Positions 1-9,196 of a DNA stretch of 24,788 nucleotides are shown in pieces. This DNA comes from an uncultured Mycoplasmatota bacterium (GTDB lineage Bacteria > Bacillota_I > Bacilli_A > RF39 > UBA660). The position numbers were made by a program, and so were the translations under genes. A model generated the notes under the pieces. That model was not told the DNA's origin. It searched no databases and was given only the letters and a program-made list of their open reading frames with translations. Location: contig CAMMKE010000009.1 in assembly GCA_946497375.1 (NCBI GenBank), forward strand, positions 1-24,788. The letters run 5' to 3'. Numbering within the stretch: the first letter of the stretch is position 1; each line of letters opens with the position of its first letter.

Positions 1-6
1 TATTCA

Positions 7-52
7 CACCAGCATAGCTGGTGGTTTTGAATGCAAAACTGATGTTTTGCAT
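7..52. repeat. Two adjacent perfect hairpins at the left edge
   Basis: Bases 7-13 pair with 17-23 (7 bp, loop ATA). Bases 31-39 pair with 44-52 (9 bp, loop TGAT). The first is followed by only four T on the plus strand, so neither is a convincing terminator. Paired short hairpins with tiny loops resemble the ends of IS200/IS605-type elements or REP-like repeats, but no transposase gene is visible and the window begins here. Identity is unresolved. Confidence 0.5.
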
Positions 53-80
53 AATTAAAAGATAGGCTTTTCGCCTATCT
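53..80 (-). terminator. Terminator of the spore protein gene
   Basis: On the minus strand an 8-bp perfect stem (bases 73-80 with 60-67, loop of 5) is followed by TTTTAATT. It lies 16 bases after the stop codon of the spore protein gene. Confidence 0.75.
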
Positions 81-95
81 GCTAAGTTATATTAC

Positions 96-311
96 TTATT
101 TATTAGTATAACTTCCGCTAACTTGATTTAATCCATTTTGTACTAAACGTCTAGTGATTTCACCACCAACTGAACCGTTAGCACGACTAGTAGCATCTGG
201 TCCTAAATTAACACCAAATTCATTAGCTATTTCATATTTCATTTTATCAATAGCTTGTTTAGCACCAGGAACTCTCATTTTCATTGAACCAGTGTTCATA
301 TTGTTGTTCAT
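96..311 (-). CDS. Alpha/beta-type small acid-soluble spore protein
   Basis: The 71-residue product is a DNA-binding protein that coats and protects the chromosome in the dormant spore and is degraded by the GPR protease at germination. The family signature is clear: [13 protein letters not shown] at residues 25-37 includes the GPR recognition region around Glu27-Phe32, and the second block, [12 protein letters not shown], spans residues 46-57. Length matches the family (60-75 residues). The reading frame is open from GTG at 320, but that GTG is part of the ribosome binding site AGGAGGTG, so ATG at 311 is the likely start. The gene is monocistronic, with a SigG-like promoter and its own terminator. 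It is the strongest evidence that the organism forms endospores. Confidence 0.95.
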   Translation of the reverse strand: MNNNMNTGSMKMRVPGAKQAIDKMKYEIANEFGVNLGPDATSRANGSVGGEITRRLVQNGLNQVSGSYTNK

Positions 312-317
312 TTGTTT

Positions 318-325
318 CACCTCCT
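318..325 (-). promoter_or_regulatory. Ribosome binding site that fixes the spore protein start
   Basis: The minus strand reads AGGAGGTG, six bases before ATG at 311. Its last three bases are the upstream in-frame GTG, which therefore cannot easily be the start codon. Confidence 0.8.
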
Positions 326-332
326 ACACTAG

Positions 333-361
333 TAGAATGTGAAGTTTTTTAAATTTCATAC
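333..361 (-). promoter_or_regulatory. Candidate SigG (forespore) promoter
   Basis: The minus strand has GTATG (357-361), a 17-base spacer and CATTCTA (333-339). These fit the SigG pattern GHATR-N17/18-CATnnTA. A start site 6-7 bases downstream would fall just before the ribosome binding site, giving a very short leader. SigG control is what the family predicts. Confidence 0.6.
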
Positions 362-385
362 ATTTTTTTTACTGGTAATTTTTAC

Positions 386-1561
386 CTATAAAATATTTTC
401 ATAATTTTTTTCATTCTTATAGATAAAAGTATTATCTACTGTCTCTTTTAAAATCTCTTCATAGTTAACTTTTTCCTCTTCTTTTAGAGTCTCATCTAAA
501 CTCGGATTAATTATAGGATGTTTAGGTACAAAGATTGTACAACAATCTTCATAAGGCAAGATACTTGTATTATATGTATCTATTTTTTTAGCAATATCAA
601 TTATTTCTAATTTATCTAGGCATGCTACTGGTCTTATTATTGGAATGTTTGTAACATTATTTATTACATACATACTATTTAAAGTTTGTGATGCAACTTG
701 ACCAATAGATTCTCCATTAATTATAACTTTAGCATTATATTTTTCACATAAAGCGGACATTATTCTATACATCATTCTTCTCATAATGGTAATAACATAG
801 TTAGGTGATACGCTTTTATAGATTTCTTCTTGTATTTTAGTAAATGGTACGATATATAAATTTATATCATTTGTATAGACTTTTAACTTATTAACTAAAG
901 TTATTACTTTTTCTCTAGCTTCTAAACTAGTATGAGGTATCGCTTCAAAGTATACTGCATCTACTTTTATTCCCCTTTTCATAGCAAGAAATCCTGCTAC
1001 AGGAGAATCTATTCCTCCACTTAACATTAATAATCCTTTTCCTTGGATTCCACTAGGATATCCACCAAGTCCATTAAATTCATTATAATAAATATAAGTA
1101 TTCTTTTCTCTTATTTCTACATGAATAATAACTTCTGGATTATTAACATCTACTTTAATATTATCCTTATTTTTTAAAACTATACCACCAAATATTTTAG
1201 ATAATTCCATACTAGTTTTAGGAAAAGATTTATCACTTCTTTTAGTTTCAACTTTAAATGTTTTAAAATTTTGTAATTTAACTGTTTTAATTAATTCATT
1301 CTTAATTGAATCTAAGTCACTATTAGTAACATATGCAATATGGTATTTATGTATACCAAAAATCTCATGTATTTTATTAATAATAGATTCTTCATCTTCT
1401 ATATTATAATGTATATACATTCTGGACAAATCTTTTTCTATTTGAACATTATAATCTTTTAATTTATTTTCAATATTTTTTGTTAATGTTTTAACAAAAA
1501 AATTACGATTACCTTTCTTAGTAGTTAATTCTCCATATTTAATTAATATTACTTTTTCCAT
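386..1561 (-). CDS. thiI: tRNA 4-thiouridine synthetase / sulfurtransferase ThiI
   Basis: ThiI adenylates U8 of tRNA and transfers sulfur to make 4-thiouridine; in many bacteria it also supplies sulfur for the thiazole of thiamine. The 391-residue protein has an N-terminal ferredoxin-like/THUMP region (about 1-165), the PP-loop SGGIDSPVAG at 181-190, the conserved GESIGQVASQTL at 283-294, and PYEDCCTIFVPKHP at 336-349 with the catalytic-type cysteine pair. It lacks the C-terminal rhodanese domain of E. coli ThiI, as is normal in Bacilli. The start ATG follows GGAGAAA. The gene lies 13 bases after an AAA ATPase gene, so the two are probably co-transcribed; its expected partner, the cysteine desulfurase, is one gene further upstream. 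No good terminator is seen after it. Confidence 0.95.
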   Translation of the reverse strand: MEKVILIKYGELTTKKGNRNFFVKTLTKNIENKLKDYNVQIEKDLSRMYIHYNIEDEESIINKIHEIFGIHKYHIAYVTNSDLDSIKNELIKTVKLQNFKTFKVETKRSDKSFPKTSMELSKIFGGIVLKNKDNIKVDVNNPEVIIHVEIREKNTYIYYNEFNGLGGYPSGIQGKGLLMLSGGIDSPVAGFLAMKRGIKVDAVYFEAIPHTSLEAREKVITLVNKLKVYTNDINLYIVPFTKIQEEIYKSVSPNYVITIMRRMMYRIMSALCEKYNAKVIINGESIGQVASQTLNSMYVINNVTNIPIIRPVACLDKLEIIDIAKKIDTYNTSILPYEDCCTIFVPKHPIINPSLDETLKEEEKVNYEEILKETVDNTFIYKNEKNYENIL

Positions 1562-1574
1562 AGAGTTTCTCCTT

Positions 1575-2840
1575 TTATAAATCTAGACTATTTTCATCTA
1601 ATAAGAATTGTTTTAAGCTCATTATGACAATTCCTTTTTCATTTCTCCATAGTTTAATATCATTTTCAACAATAATTATTCTTTTAAAGAAATCATCTAT
1701 TTTAATTAATGATTTTTCTTCTTGTTCCATTTTTTCTTTAGTAGGAATAGCATAAGCTGATTGTATATAATATCTATTACTTCCTTTATTACAAACAAAA
1801 TCTACTTCTAATTGTTTATGCATTTTTTTATTATTTTTATCTTTCATAGTATATCCTACTACACCAACATCAACATTAAATCCACGCACTAATAGTTCAT
1901 TATAAATTATATTTTCCATTAAGTGATTATCTTCTTGCTGTCTAAAGTTAAGTCTTACATTTCTTAAACCAATATCTGTAAAATAATATTTACTTGGAGT
2001 ATTGATGTACTTCTTACCTTTAATATCATATCTTAAAGCTTTATTAATCATAAAAGCATCTATTAAATAATCTATATATGTATTAATAGTTTTAGAAGAT
2101 ACATTTTTAAAGCCTTTACTTTTAAAAGTATTTTCTAATTTTAAGGGATTAGTTAGAGAACCAACAGATGATGCTAATACGTTTATAAGAGATTCTAATA
2201 CTTCATCTTTTTGAATATTATTTCTTTCAACTATATCATTTATATAGGTATTATTAAATAAATTATTTAAGTATTTACTTTTTTCTGCATCTGTTTTTCT
2301 TGATAAAATGTAAGGCATTCCACCATAAGTAATATATTCTTTTAAAGTTTCATCAACATTTTTAGAACTAGCAGTTAGATATTCTCTAAATGTTAGAGGA
2401 TAGACTCTAACTTCATCACCTCTACCTCTAAACTCTGTAATTATATCACTTGATAAGAATTTTGAATTACTACCAGTTACATAAACATCTAAATTTTTCT
2501 TTCTTAAAAAGCTATTTAAAACACTTTCAAAACCATCTACTTTCTGTATTTCATCAAGTAAAATATAATACATTTTATCATCTTTTATTTGATTCATTAT
2601 ATACTTATATAATTTATGTCTATCTAAATATTCTTCATTTTCAACAGAATCTAATTCTAATTTAATAATATGATCTTCTTTCACTCCAGTACTTAATAAA
2701 TAATTTTTATAAATAGGATCCATTAAGTAGGATTTACCACATCTTCTTATACCTGTAATTACTTTTATCATATCATTTTCTTTTCTATCTATTAATTTAT
2801 TTAGATAGATATCTCTTTTAATCTCTTTCATTTGAATCAC
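1575..2840 (-). CDS. AAA ATPase with DUF4143-type C-terminus (copy 1)
   Basis: This 421-residue protein belongs to the AAA_14/DUF4143 group, common in gut bacteria and archaea and without a firmly known role. Visible motifs are Walker A GIRRCGKS (30-37), Walker B YYILLDEIQ (91-99), a sensor-1 segment VTGSNSKF (121-128) and RGRG (138-141) as a possible arginine finger. The C-terminal third has a winged-helix/DUF4143 region and an E-x-D...IQ pattern (QLEVDF then YYIQSAY) recalling the restriction-endonuclease-like fold reported for this family. The frame opens with GTG at 2840; ATG at 2831 is an alternative start. It sits between the cysteine desulfurase and thiI, which are normally adjacent in Bacilli, so it looks inserted. 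A paralogue lies at 21852-23054. The family call is firm; the function is unknown. Confidence 0.85.
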   Translation of the reverse strand: MIQMKEIKRDIYLNKLIDRKENDMIKVITGIRRCGKSYLMDPIYKNYLLSTGVKEDHIIKLELDSVENEEYLDRHKLYKYIMNQIKDDKMYYILLDEIQKVDGFESVLNSFLRKKNLDVYVTGSNSKFLSSDIITEFRGRGDEVRVYPLTFREYLTASSKNVDETLKEYITYGGMPYILSRKTDAEKSKYLNNLFNNTYINDIVERNNIQKDEVLESLINVLASSVGSLTNPLKLENTFKSKGFKNVSSKTINTYIDYLIDAFMINKALRYDIKGKKYINTPSKYYFTDIGLRNVRLNFRQQEDNHLMENIIYNELLVRGFNVDVGVVGYTMKDKNNKKMHKQLEVDFVCNKGSNRYYIQSAYAIPTKEKMEQEEKSLIKIDDFFKRIIIVENDIKLWRNEKGIVIMSLKQFLLDENSLDL

Positions 2841-2860
2841 TCATTTCCTTTTTTTGTGAG

Positions 2861-3012
2861 TTTTCACATTTTTTAGTAATTTAAGTATATCATTAATTTT
2901 TAAAAAAATCTATAGTGCATTACCAATTTTTGTACCTTTTCACACTTTTTAGAAATTAGAGTAATGCGGTTATTACGAATTTTTATACATTTTGCACATT
3001 TTTCGTAATAAT
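2861..3012. repeat. Three degenerate TTTTCACA(T/C)TTTTT copies with an inverted repeat
   Basis: On the plus strand the unit starts at 2861 (TTTTCACATTTTTTAG), 2937 (TTTTCACACTTTTTAG) and 2990 (TTTTGCACATTTTTCG), each followed by an AGTAAT or GTAAT tail. The third copy is the right arm of an inverted repeat: TTATTACGAA (2970-2979) pairs with 3002-3011 over a 22-base spacer. The 13-mer at 2861-2873 recurs exactly at 9174-9186. Confidence 0.6.
2884..2892 (-). promoter_or_regulatory. Candidate extended -10 for the ATPase-thiI unit
   Basis: The minus strand reads TGATATACT, an extended -10 element, about 50 bases before the ATPase start. No clear -35 hexamer is seen at the proper distance. Confidence 0.4.
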
Positions 3013-3073
3013 CTTGTTTTAATATTTTTCTTCTTCTACAACATTTATTAATTCTAAATAATGAGGCCAGCTT

Positions 3074-3100
3074 AATTTGGCAGACACTGTCTGCCAAATT
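3074..3100. repeat. Perfect 13-bp palindrome
   Basis: AATTTGGCAGACA (3074-3086) is the exact reverse complement of 3088-3100 around a single C. It lies 55 bases after the desulfurase stop codon on the minus strand. No T-run follows on either strand, so it is not a typical terminator; an operator or an element end are the alternatives. Confidence 0.7.
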
Positions 3101-3154
3101 GGATAAGTCAAATAAAAATTTCTCACAGTTCTTAAATTTCTTGATGAAAACACT

Positions 3155-4255
3155 TTATAAATTATCCTTTAATATTTTTATAAACTCTTTGGCTTCCTCT
3201 AAAGTATTATCTTTAGATAAAGACAGCCTTAATGATGTTTTAGATATCTCTTTATCTTTAGTTAATTCATAGATACTCTTAGAGTAATCTTCTTTAGAAG
3301 AACAAGCTGTTTTAGTAGATAAATAGACATCATAAGATTCTAATTTATGTATCATTGTCTCTGGTTTAATACCTTTAATACTAAAGTTTAAGATATAAGG
3401 AGAAGAATCTATTTTAGAATTTATAGTAACACTATCTAACTCACTTAACTCATCTCTTAGATAGTTATTAATCTCTTTTACTTTTAGATAAGCTTTAGGT
3501 TGTTCTTCTATAGCTAAACGTAGAGCTTTGGCAAAAGAGGCAATTAGAGGTAGGGCAGGTGTTCCTGCTCTATATACTGTTTGACTTTCTCCACCGTTAA
3601 TTATTGGAGATAAGTTAATCTTCTCTTTTTTTATTAATATAGCAATTCCTTTAAGGCCATTAAATTTATGGGCTGATGCTGAAAATAAATCGACATTAGT
3701 TAAATCTACATCTATTTTAGTTAGACTTTGGGTACCATCAACATGGAATATGGCCTTACTATTTTCTTTAATTATTTTACCTATATTATCTATATCTTGA
3801 ATTATACCTAGTTCACTATTAACATGATGAATAGAAACAAGTACGGGGTCTAGTTTTAACTTTTCTTTTAAATCATTAATATCTATATGATAGGTGTCAT
3901 CTAATTTTAAATTAATAACTTCTACATCTTTTAGACTATTTAAAGTATTAGTAATAGAAGGATGCTCTAAAATAGTAGTTAATATGATTTTTTTTCTATT
4001 AGGATAAGCATCTAATACTCCTTTAATCGCTAAATTATTAGATTCACTACTACTACTAGTAAATATCACTTCATCTTCTTTTACTTTTAAAAGACTTGCT
4101 ACTTGTTTAACACTAGCATTCATTAGTTTTCTACTTTCAAAACCTAACTTATGAATAGAATTAGCATTACCAATATATTCTTTAGATACCTTAACAAATG
4201 TATCTAGGACTTCATCTCTCACTTTTGTCGTGGCCGCATTATCAAAATATATCAC
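3155..4255 (-). CDS. Cysteine desulfurase (NifS/IscS family, NifZ-like partner of ThiI)
   Basis: This PLP enzyme takes sulfur from cysteine as an enzyme persulfide and hands it to acceptors, here most likely ThiI. The 366-residue product begins with the classic IYFDNAATT, has the PLP-stacking His98 (EHPS), the HVDGTQ segment (171-176), the PLP lysine in SASAHKFNG (Lys197) and the catalytic cysteine in STKTACSS (Cys318). The frame is open from ATG at 4273, but GTG at 4255 is preferred because it yields the canonical N-terminus and follows GAGGGTGAT at a sensible distance. That start overlaps the upstream small gene by 14 bases, suggesting translational coupling. In Bacilli this gene normally abuts thiI; here an ATPase gene intervenes. 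Confidence 0.92.
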   Translation of the reverse strand: MIYFDNAATTKVRDEVLDTFVKVSKEYIGNANSIHKLGFESRKLMNASVKQVASLLKVKEDEVIFTSSSSESNNLAIKGVLDAYPNRKKIILTTILEHPSITNTLNSLKDVEVINLKLDDTYHIDINDLKEKLKLDPVLVSIHHVNSELGIIQDIDNIGKIIKENSKAIFHVDGTQSLTKIDVDLTNVDLFSASAHKFNGLKGIAILIKKEKINLSPIINGGESQTVYRAGTPALPLIASFAKALRLAIEEQPKAYLKVKEINNYLRDELSELDSVTINSKIDSSPYILNFSIKGIKPETMIHKLESYDVYLSTKTACSSKEDYSKSIYELTKDKEISKTSLRLSLSKDNTLEEAKEFIKILKDNL

Positions 4256-4544
4256 AATTATCACCCTCTTCATTAATTATAGCATAGTTATTTTTTCTTA
4301 AGACTTTTTCTGTAGTATTATAATCTCTATATTTATTAAAGACTAATGACATATTTTTAGCAAGAGAAAAAATATTCTTAGTAAATAAAATTTTATTATT
4401 AAGAAGATATTTTTTTATATCTTTAATATGAAGAGATTCTAGAATAACCATCAGTTCTTCTATGTCATTATTATTATTTAATAAGGTAATTTCTTTTCTA
4501 TTAAAGCCTAATCTTTGTAGTATTTGTTTATCATTTATTTTCAT
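4242..4544 (-). CDS. Small hypothetical protein upstream of the desulfurase
   Basis: A 100-residue soluble, Lys/Asn-rich protein that I do not recognise. It starts at ATG after a strong GGAGGG and ends with TGA 14 bases inside the desulfurase gene, so the two are coupled. There is no signal peptide or membrane segment. Residues 1-60 look helical (LQRLGF, then ELMVILESLHI). In Bacilli ezrA often sits upstream of this desulfurase, but this protein is far too short and has no membrane anchor. The good ribosome binding site, overlap and candidate promoter make it likely to be a real gene. Confidence 0.7.
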   Translation of the reverse strand: MKINDKQILQRLGFNRKEITLLNNNNDIEELMVILESLHIKDIKKYLLNNKILFTKNIFSLAKNMSLVFNKYRDYNTTEKVLRKNNYAIINEEGDNCDIF

Positions 4545-4565
4545 AGGCCCTCCGGTTAATTAACT

Positions 4566-4594
4566 ATACTACTATTGTTTAGACTAAAATGCAA
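4566..4594 (-). promoter_or_regulatory. Candidate promoter of the small gene-desulfurase unit
   Basis: The minus strand has TTGCAT (4589-4594), a 17-base spacer and TAGTAT (4566-4571), about 22 bases before the start codon. Both hexamers are imperfect. Confidence 0.35.
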
Positions 4595-4603
4595 GAAATA
4601 TTA

Positions 4604-4633
4604 AAAGTTTTGCAATATTTATCACAAAACTTT
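4604..4633 (-). terminator. Terminator overlapping the stop codon of the OB-fold-like gene
   Basis: A 9-bp stem (4625-4633 with 4604-4612, loop 12) starts within the TAA stop codon (4632-4634) and is followed on the minus strand by TTAATATTT. The T-run is weak, but the site is where the ligA transcript should end. Confidence 0.55.
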
Positions 4634-5219
4634 ATTCTGCAAAGACATTTTCTATAGTTAGAGTCTTATTATCATAACTTTTAATTACACCTATAAGAGA
4701 GATAGGAGCATTTTTATTTAGTTTTTTGATGTTTTTAGATAAGAGATTTGCTTTTACAGTTAAATCATATTTACCATCGATATCATCAGTAAATTTTAAA
4801 GTAACTGTATTATTCTTATTATTTTTACTAGAAATAGTTCCTGTTAATCTAATAAATTCTCCTATATGGTTATTATTATCATTAATGATGGAGTAAGCAA
4901 GTTCTCTTATAGTAAAAGTTTCAGGATTAGTATTATACTTTATACCCCAAGAGCCTATAACAGTATCACGTCTACCTACTTTTTGATTATATTTTATTAC
5001 TTTATAGCCAAGTCCATAATATTCTTTTGTTCCTCCATCATTATAGACTTTAGTTCTAATAGCAAGGAAAGGGCCAATGTGAGCTTTAGATACTAATAAA
5101 ATATCTGTAGTTACTAATACTCCTATTACTATTATTACTATCATAACAATAGTAGATATTTTCTTTATCTTTTTCTCTTCTTCTAAAGGTATTCCTTCTA
5201 ATTTTTCTTCTGTTTGCAT
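4632..5219 (-). CDS. Membrane-anchored protein with OB-fold-like (tRNA_anti-like) C-terminus
   Basis: The 195-residue product has a short acidic cytosolic N-terminus, one membrane helix at about 21-43 and an outside domain. The last 75 residues (GEFIRLTGTISSK..., LNKNAPISLIGVIKSYDNKTLTIENVF) have the strand pattern of tRNA_anti-like OB folds, in which a GxxVxVxGxI opening is typical. The start ATG follows GGGGTGAAA. It lies 10 bases after the ligA stop and ends in a terminator, so it is the last gene of that operon. In B. subtilis the gene after ligA encodes a lipoprotein; this is not evidently homologous. The exact function is unknown. Confidence 0.65.
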   Translation of the reverse strand: MQTEEKLEGIPLEEEKKIKKISTIVMIVIIVIGVLVTTDILLVSKAHIGPFLAIRTKVYNDGGTKEYYGLGYKVIKYNQKVGRRDTVIGSWGIKYNTNPETFTIRELAYSIINDNNNHIGEFIRLTGTISSKNNKNNTVTLKFTDDIDGKYDLTVKANLLSKNIKKLNKNAPISLIGVIKSYDNKTLTIENVFAE

Positions 5220-5229
5220 AATTTCACCC

Positions 5230-7242
<2,013 letters not shown>

Positions 7243-8157
7243 CTATAAGTTTATCCACAAGTGTTGTGGATAAAGTCCAGCACTAGTTAATTCTTTTAAA
7301 GCTTTTTCCACAGTTTCTTTATCTTCTTTATAAGTCATACCATACCAAGTAGAAGTTGTATTTATAACATCTATAGTCTTAATATTTTTCTTAAGGCAAG
7401 TATCTAAAACATCAGGTATTTGAAATTCATAATCATCAAGATTTTTTTGATGGAGTGATAAGAATAAATACAATTCATCACTTAAGATGTCAAATAAATC
7501 AGGTGAAAATAATAAAAGATTCATACATACTAGAGTATCTTCATCTATTTCTTTACCATTACTACTGTGTAACGGACAAGCGATTATCTTGTCTTTTTTC
7601 TTTATTACTTTACATTCTGTTATTTTAGATAATTTATTATTCCCTACTTCCATAACTCCTCTTTTAGCAGCACCATTAGGAGTTAAAGTATTACCTACAA
7701 TATAACCTACAACTCCATAATGATTATAAATGATATCATCTAAGTATTCACTGGCTTTAAAAAAAGCATCTTTACCATAAAAGTCATCAGCATTTATGAC
7801 GGCGAATGGTTCATTAATTTTATCTTTGGCACAGTATATAGCATAAGCAGTACCTAAAGGTTTGCTTCTTTTCTTTAATAAGGCTTTAAATCTAGTAGGA
7901 ATATAATCATCATTTTGAAAAGCGTATTCTACTTTAATATAAGGTTCTGCTCTTTTACCAATAGTTTCTCTAAAACTCTCATAGAAGTCTTCTTTAACAA
8001 TAAATACTACTTTAGTAAAGCCAGCTTCAATAGCATCATAGATTGAATAATCTATTATGAACTCTCCATTAGGTCCAACTGGTTCCATTTGTTTTAGTCC
8101 TCCGAATCTACTTCCCATACCTGCTGCCATAATTAATAATGTTTTATCTTTTTTCAC
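7243..8157 (-). CDS. Sugar-nucleotidyltransferase-like protein (tandem copy 2)
   Basis: A 304-residue protein with a Rossmann-like NTP-transferase fold that would activate a sugar phosphate or similar metabolite with a nucleotide; the substrate is unknown. It has LLIMAAGMGSRFGGLKQ near the N-terminus (the pyrophosphorylase G-x-G-x-R...K pattern), KPLGTAYAI and the metal-site NADDFYG. It aligns along its full length with the adjacent copy, with more than half the residues identical by eye, including long identical DNA stretches, so the two arose by tandem duplication. The frame extends upstream to 8193, but GTG at 8157 gives the same N-terminus as the paralogue (MKKDKTLLIMAAG) and follows GGAGGT; it overlaps the upstream gene by 14 bases. 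The C-terminus diverges most. Confidence 0.85.
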   Translation of the reverse strand: MKKDKTLLIMAAGMGSRFGGLKQMEPVGPNGEFIIDYSIYDAIEAGFTKVVFIVKEDFYESFRETIGKRAEPYIKVEYAFQNDDYIPTRFKALLKKRSKPLGTAYAIYCAKDKINEPFAVINADDFYGKDAFFKASEYLDDIIYNHYGVVGYIVGNTLTPNGAAKRGVMEVGNNKLSKITECKVIKKKDKIIACPLHSSNGKEIDEDTLVCMNLLLFSPDLFDILSDELYLFLSLHQKNLDDYEFQIPDVLDTCLKKNIKTIDVINTTSTWYGMTYKEDKETVEKALKELTSAGLYPQHLWINL

Positions 8158-9070
8158 CTTTACCTCCATATAAATTATTACTATATATTTCATCTTTAAT
8201 CATATCATTTATAGCATTTACTACTAATTCTTTATCTTCTTTATATGTTACTCCATACCAGTTAGCATTAGTTTCAATAACATCTACTATAACTCTATTT
8301 TCTTTTAATAGTTCATTTAAAACTATTGGTATTAAAAACTCACAACTATCTAGATTATCTTTATTATCTTCTAAAAAGATAGGTAGTTTTTCTTCTAAGA
8401 TGTTAAAAAGACTAGGTGTAAAAAGTAACATGTTCATAGAACAGATAGTATCTTTTTCTACTTCAAAAGGATTACTACCATCTAGGGGTGATACCTTTAC
8501 TAAATTACCATCTAACTCGGTACTACTTTCTATTATTGTGATTAGTTCATTATTATCATTTACTTTACAGACACCACGTTTAGCGGTTCCATTTTCTGTT
8601 AAGGTATTACCAAGACGATAAGCGATTAAGCCATAATGATTATCTTTAATACTTGATAGGTACTCACTAGCTTTCATATAGGCATCTCTTCCATAGAAAT
8701 CATCTGAATTAATAATGGCGAATGGTTCATTAATTTTATCTTTGGCACAAAGTATGGCATGGGCAGTACCAAGAGGTTTCTTTCTTGTTTTTAGTAGTTC
8801 TTGATACTCTTTAGGTATATTATCATTATTCTGAAAAACATACTCTACTTTTATATGTGGTTCTACTCTTTTGCCAATAGTCTCTTTAAATATATCATAA
8901 TTTTCTTCTTTTATAATAAAGACTACCTTATTAAAGCCTACCTTAATGGCATCATAGATAGAATAGTCTATAATAAACTCGCCATTAGGTCCTACTGGTT
9001 CTATTTGTTTTAGTCCTCCAAATCTACTACCCATACCGGCAGCCATGATTAGTAATGTTTTATCTTTCAT
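8144..9070 (-). CDS. Sugar-nucleotidyltransferase-like protein (tandem copy 1)
   Basis: This 308-residue protein is the tandem paralogue of the next gene, in the MobA/NTP_transferase fold group. The nucleotide-binding signature GMGSRFGGLK is at residues 12-21, the LGTAHAI segment at 100-106 and the metal-binding pair Asp123-Asp124 in NSDDFYG. The start is well supported by AGGAGGACATATG. It is the first gene after pcrA, across a 126-base repeat-bearing gap, and is coupled to copy 2 by a 14-base overlap. Neighbours give no pathway: pcrA and ligA are repair genes, so the pair probably serves surface-sugar or phospholipid-headgroup activation elsewhere. The family is secure, the substrate is not. 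Confidence 0.85.
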   Translation of the reverse strand: MKDKTLLIMAAGMGSRFGGLKQIEPVGPNGEFIIDYSIYDAIKVGFNKVVFIIKEENYDIFKETIGKRVEPHIKVEYVFQNNDNIPKEYQELLKTRKKPLGTAHAILCAKDKINEPFAIINSDDFYGRDAYMKASEYLSSIKDNHYGLIAYRLGNTLTENGTAKRGVCKVNDNNELITIIESSTELDGNLVKVSPLDGSNPFEVEKDTICSMNMLLFTPSLFNILEEKLPIFLEDNKDNLDSCEFLIPIVLNELLKENRVIVDVIETNANWYGVTYKEDKELVVNAINDMIKDEIYSNNLYGGKGEKR

Positions 9071-9104
9071 ATGTCCTCCTAGTATTATTTTTCTTATAAT
9101 TTCA

Positions 9105-9186
9105 ATATGTTATCACAAAATTCCGGCGTTTTTATATGTTATTTTCACAAAATTCCGGCATTTTTCAGCTTGTTTTTCACATTTTT
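9105..9186. repeat. Tandem repeat of 32-base period between pcrA and the nucleotidyltransferases
   Basis: The 15-mer TCACAAAATTCCGGC occurs at 9113-9127 and 9145-9159, each copy preceded by ATATGTTAT (9105, 9134) and followed by TTTTT. A third, degenerate copy, TTTTCACATTTTT, is at 9174-9186. This last 13-mer is identical to 2861-2873 in the gap before the DUF4143 ATPase. CCGG is the centre of a quasi-palindrome in each full copy. Confidence 0.8.
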
Positions 9187-9196
9187 CTATATTTCT

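Larger units (their letters stand above)
2841..3154. other. 314-base gap with repeats, a palindrome and a promoter
   Basis: No convincing gene lies here. The gap holds three degenerate copies of a TTTTCACA-TTTTT unit (2861-3012), a 10-bp inverted repeat, a perfect 13-bp palindrome (3074-3100) and a candidate minus-strand promoter for the downstream ATPase. A 65-codon frame at 2900-3097 is open only because of these repeats; its Cys/Lys-rich translation follows the repeat unit and its start lies inside the palindrome. Confidence 0.7.

Noticed and set aside
374..388. Possible terminator after thiI
   Set aside because: The 5-bp stem is short and the minus strand continues with an A-run, not a T-run.
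2861..3012. CRISPR array
   Set aside because: The units are degenerate, unequal in spacing and too few; no cas gene is nearby.
2900..3097. 65-codon minus-strand frame with Cys/Lys-rich translation
   Set aside because: It runs through the degenerate repeats and its start lies in the palindrome; no ribosome binding site is visible. The residue pattern simply reflects the repeat unit.
8139..8621. 160-codon plus-strand frame opposite the nucleotidyltransferase
   Set aside because: It is antisense to a well-supported gene, lacks a ribosome binding site and translates to Ser/Leu-rich low-complexity sequence, as expected for an antisense shadow.
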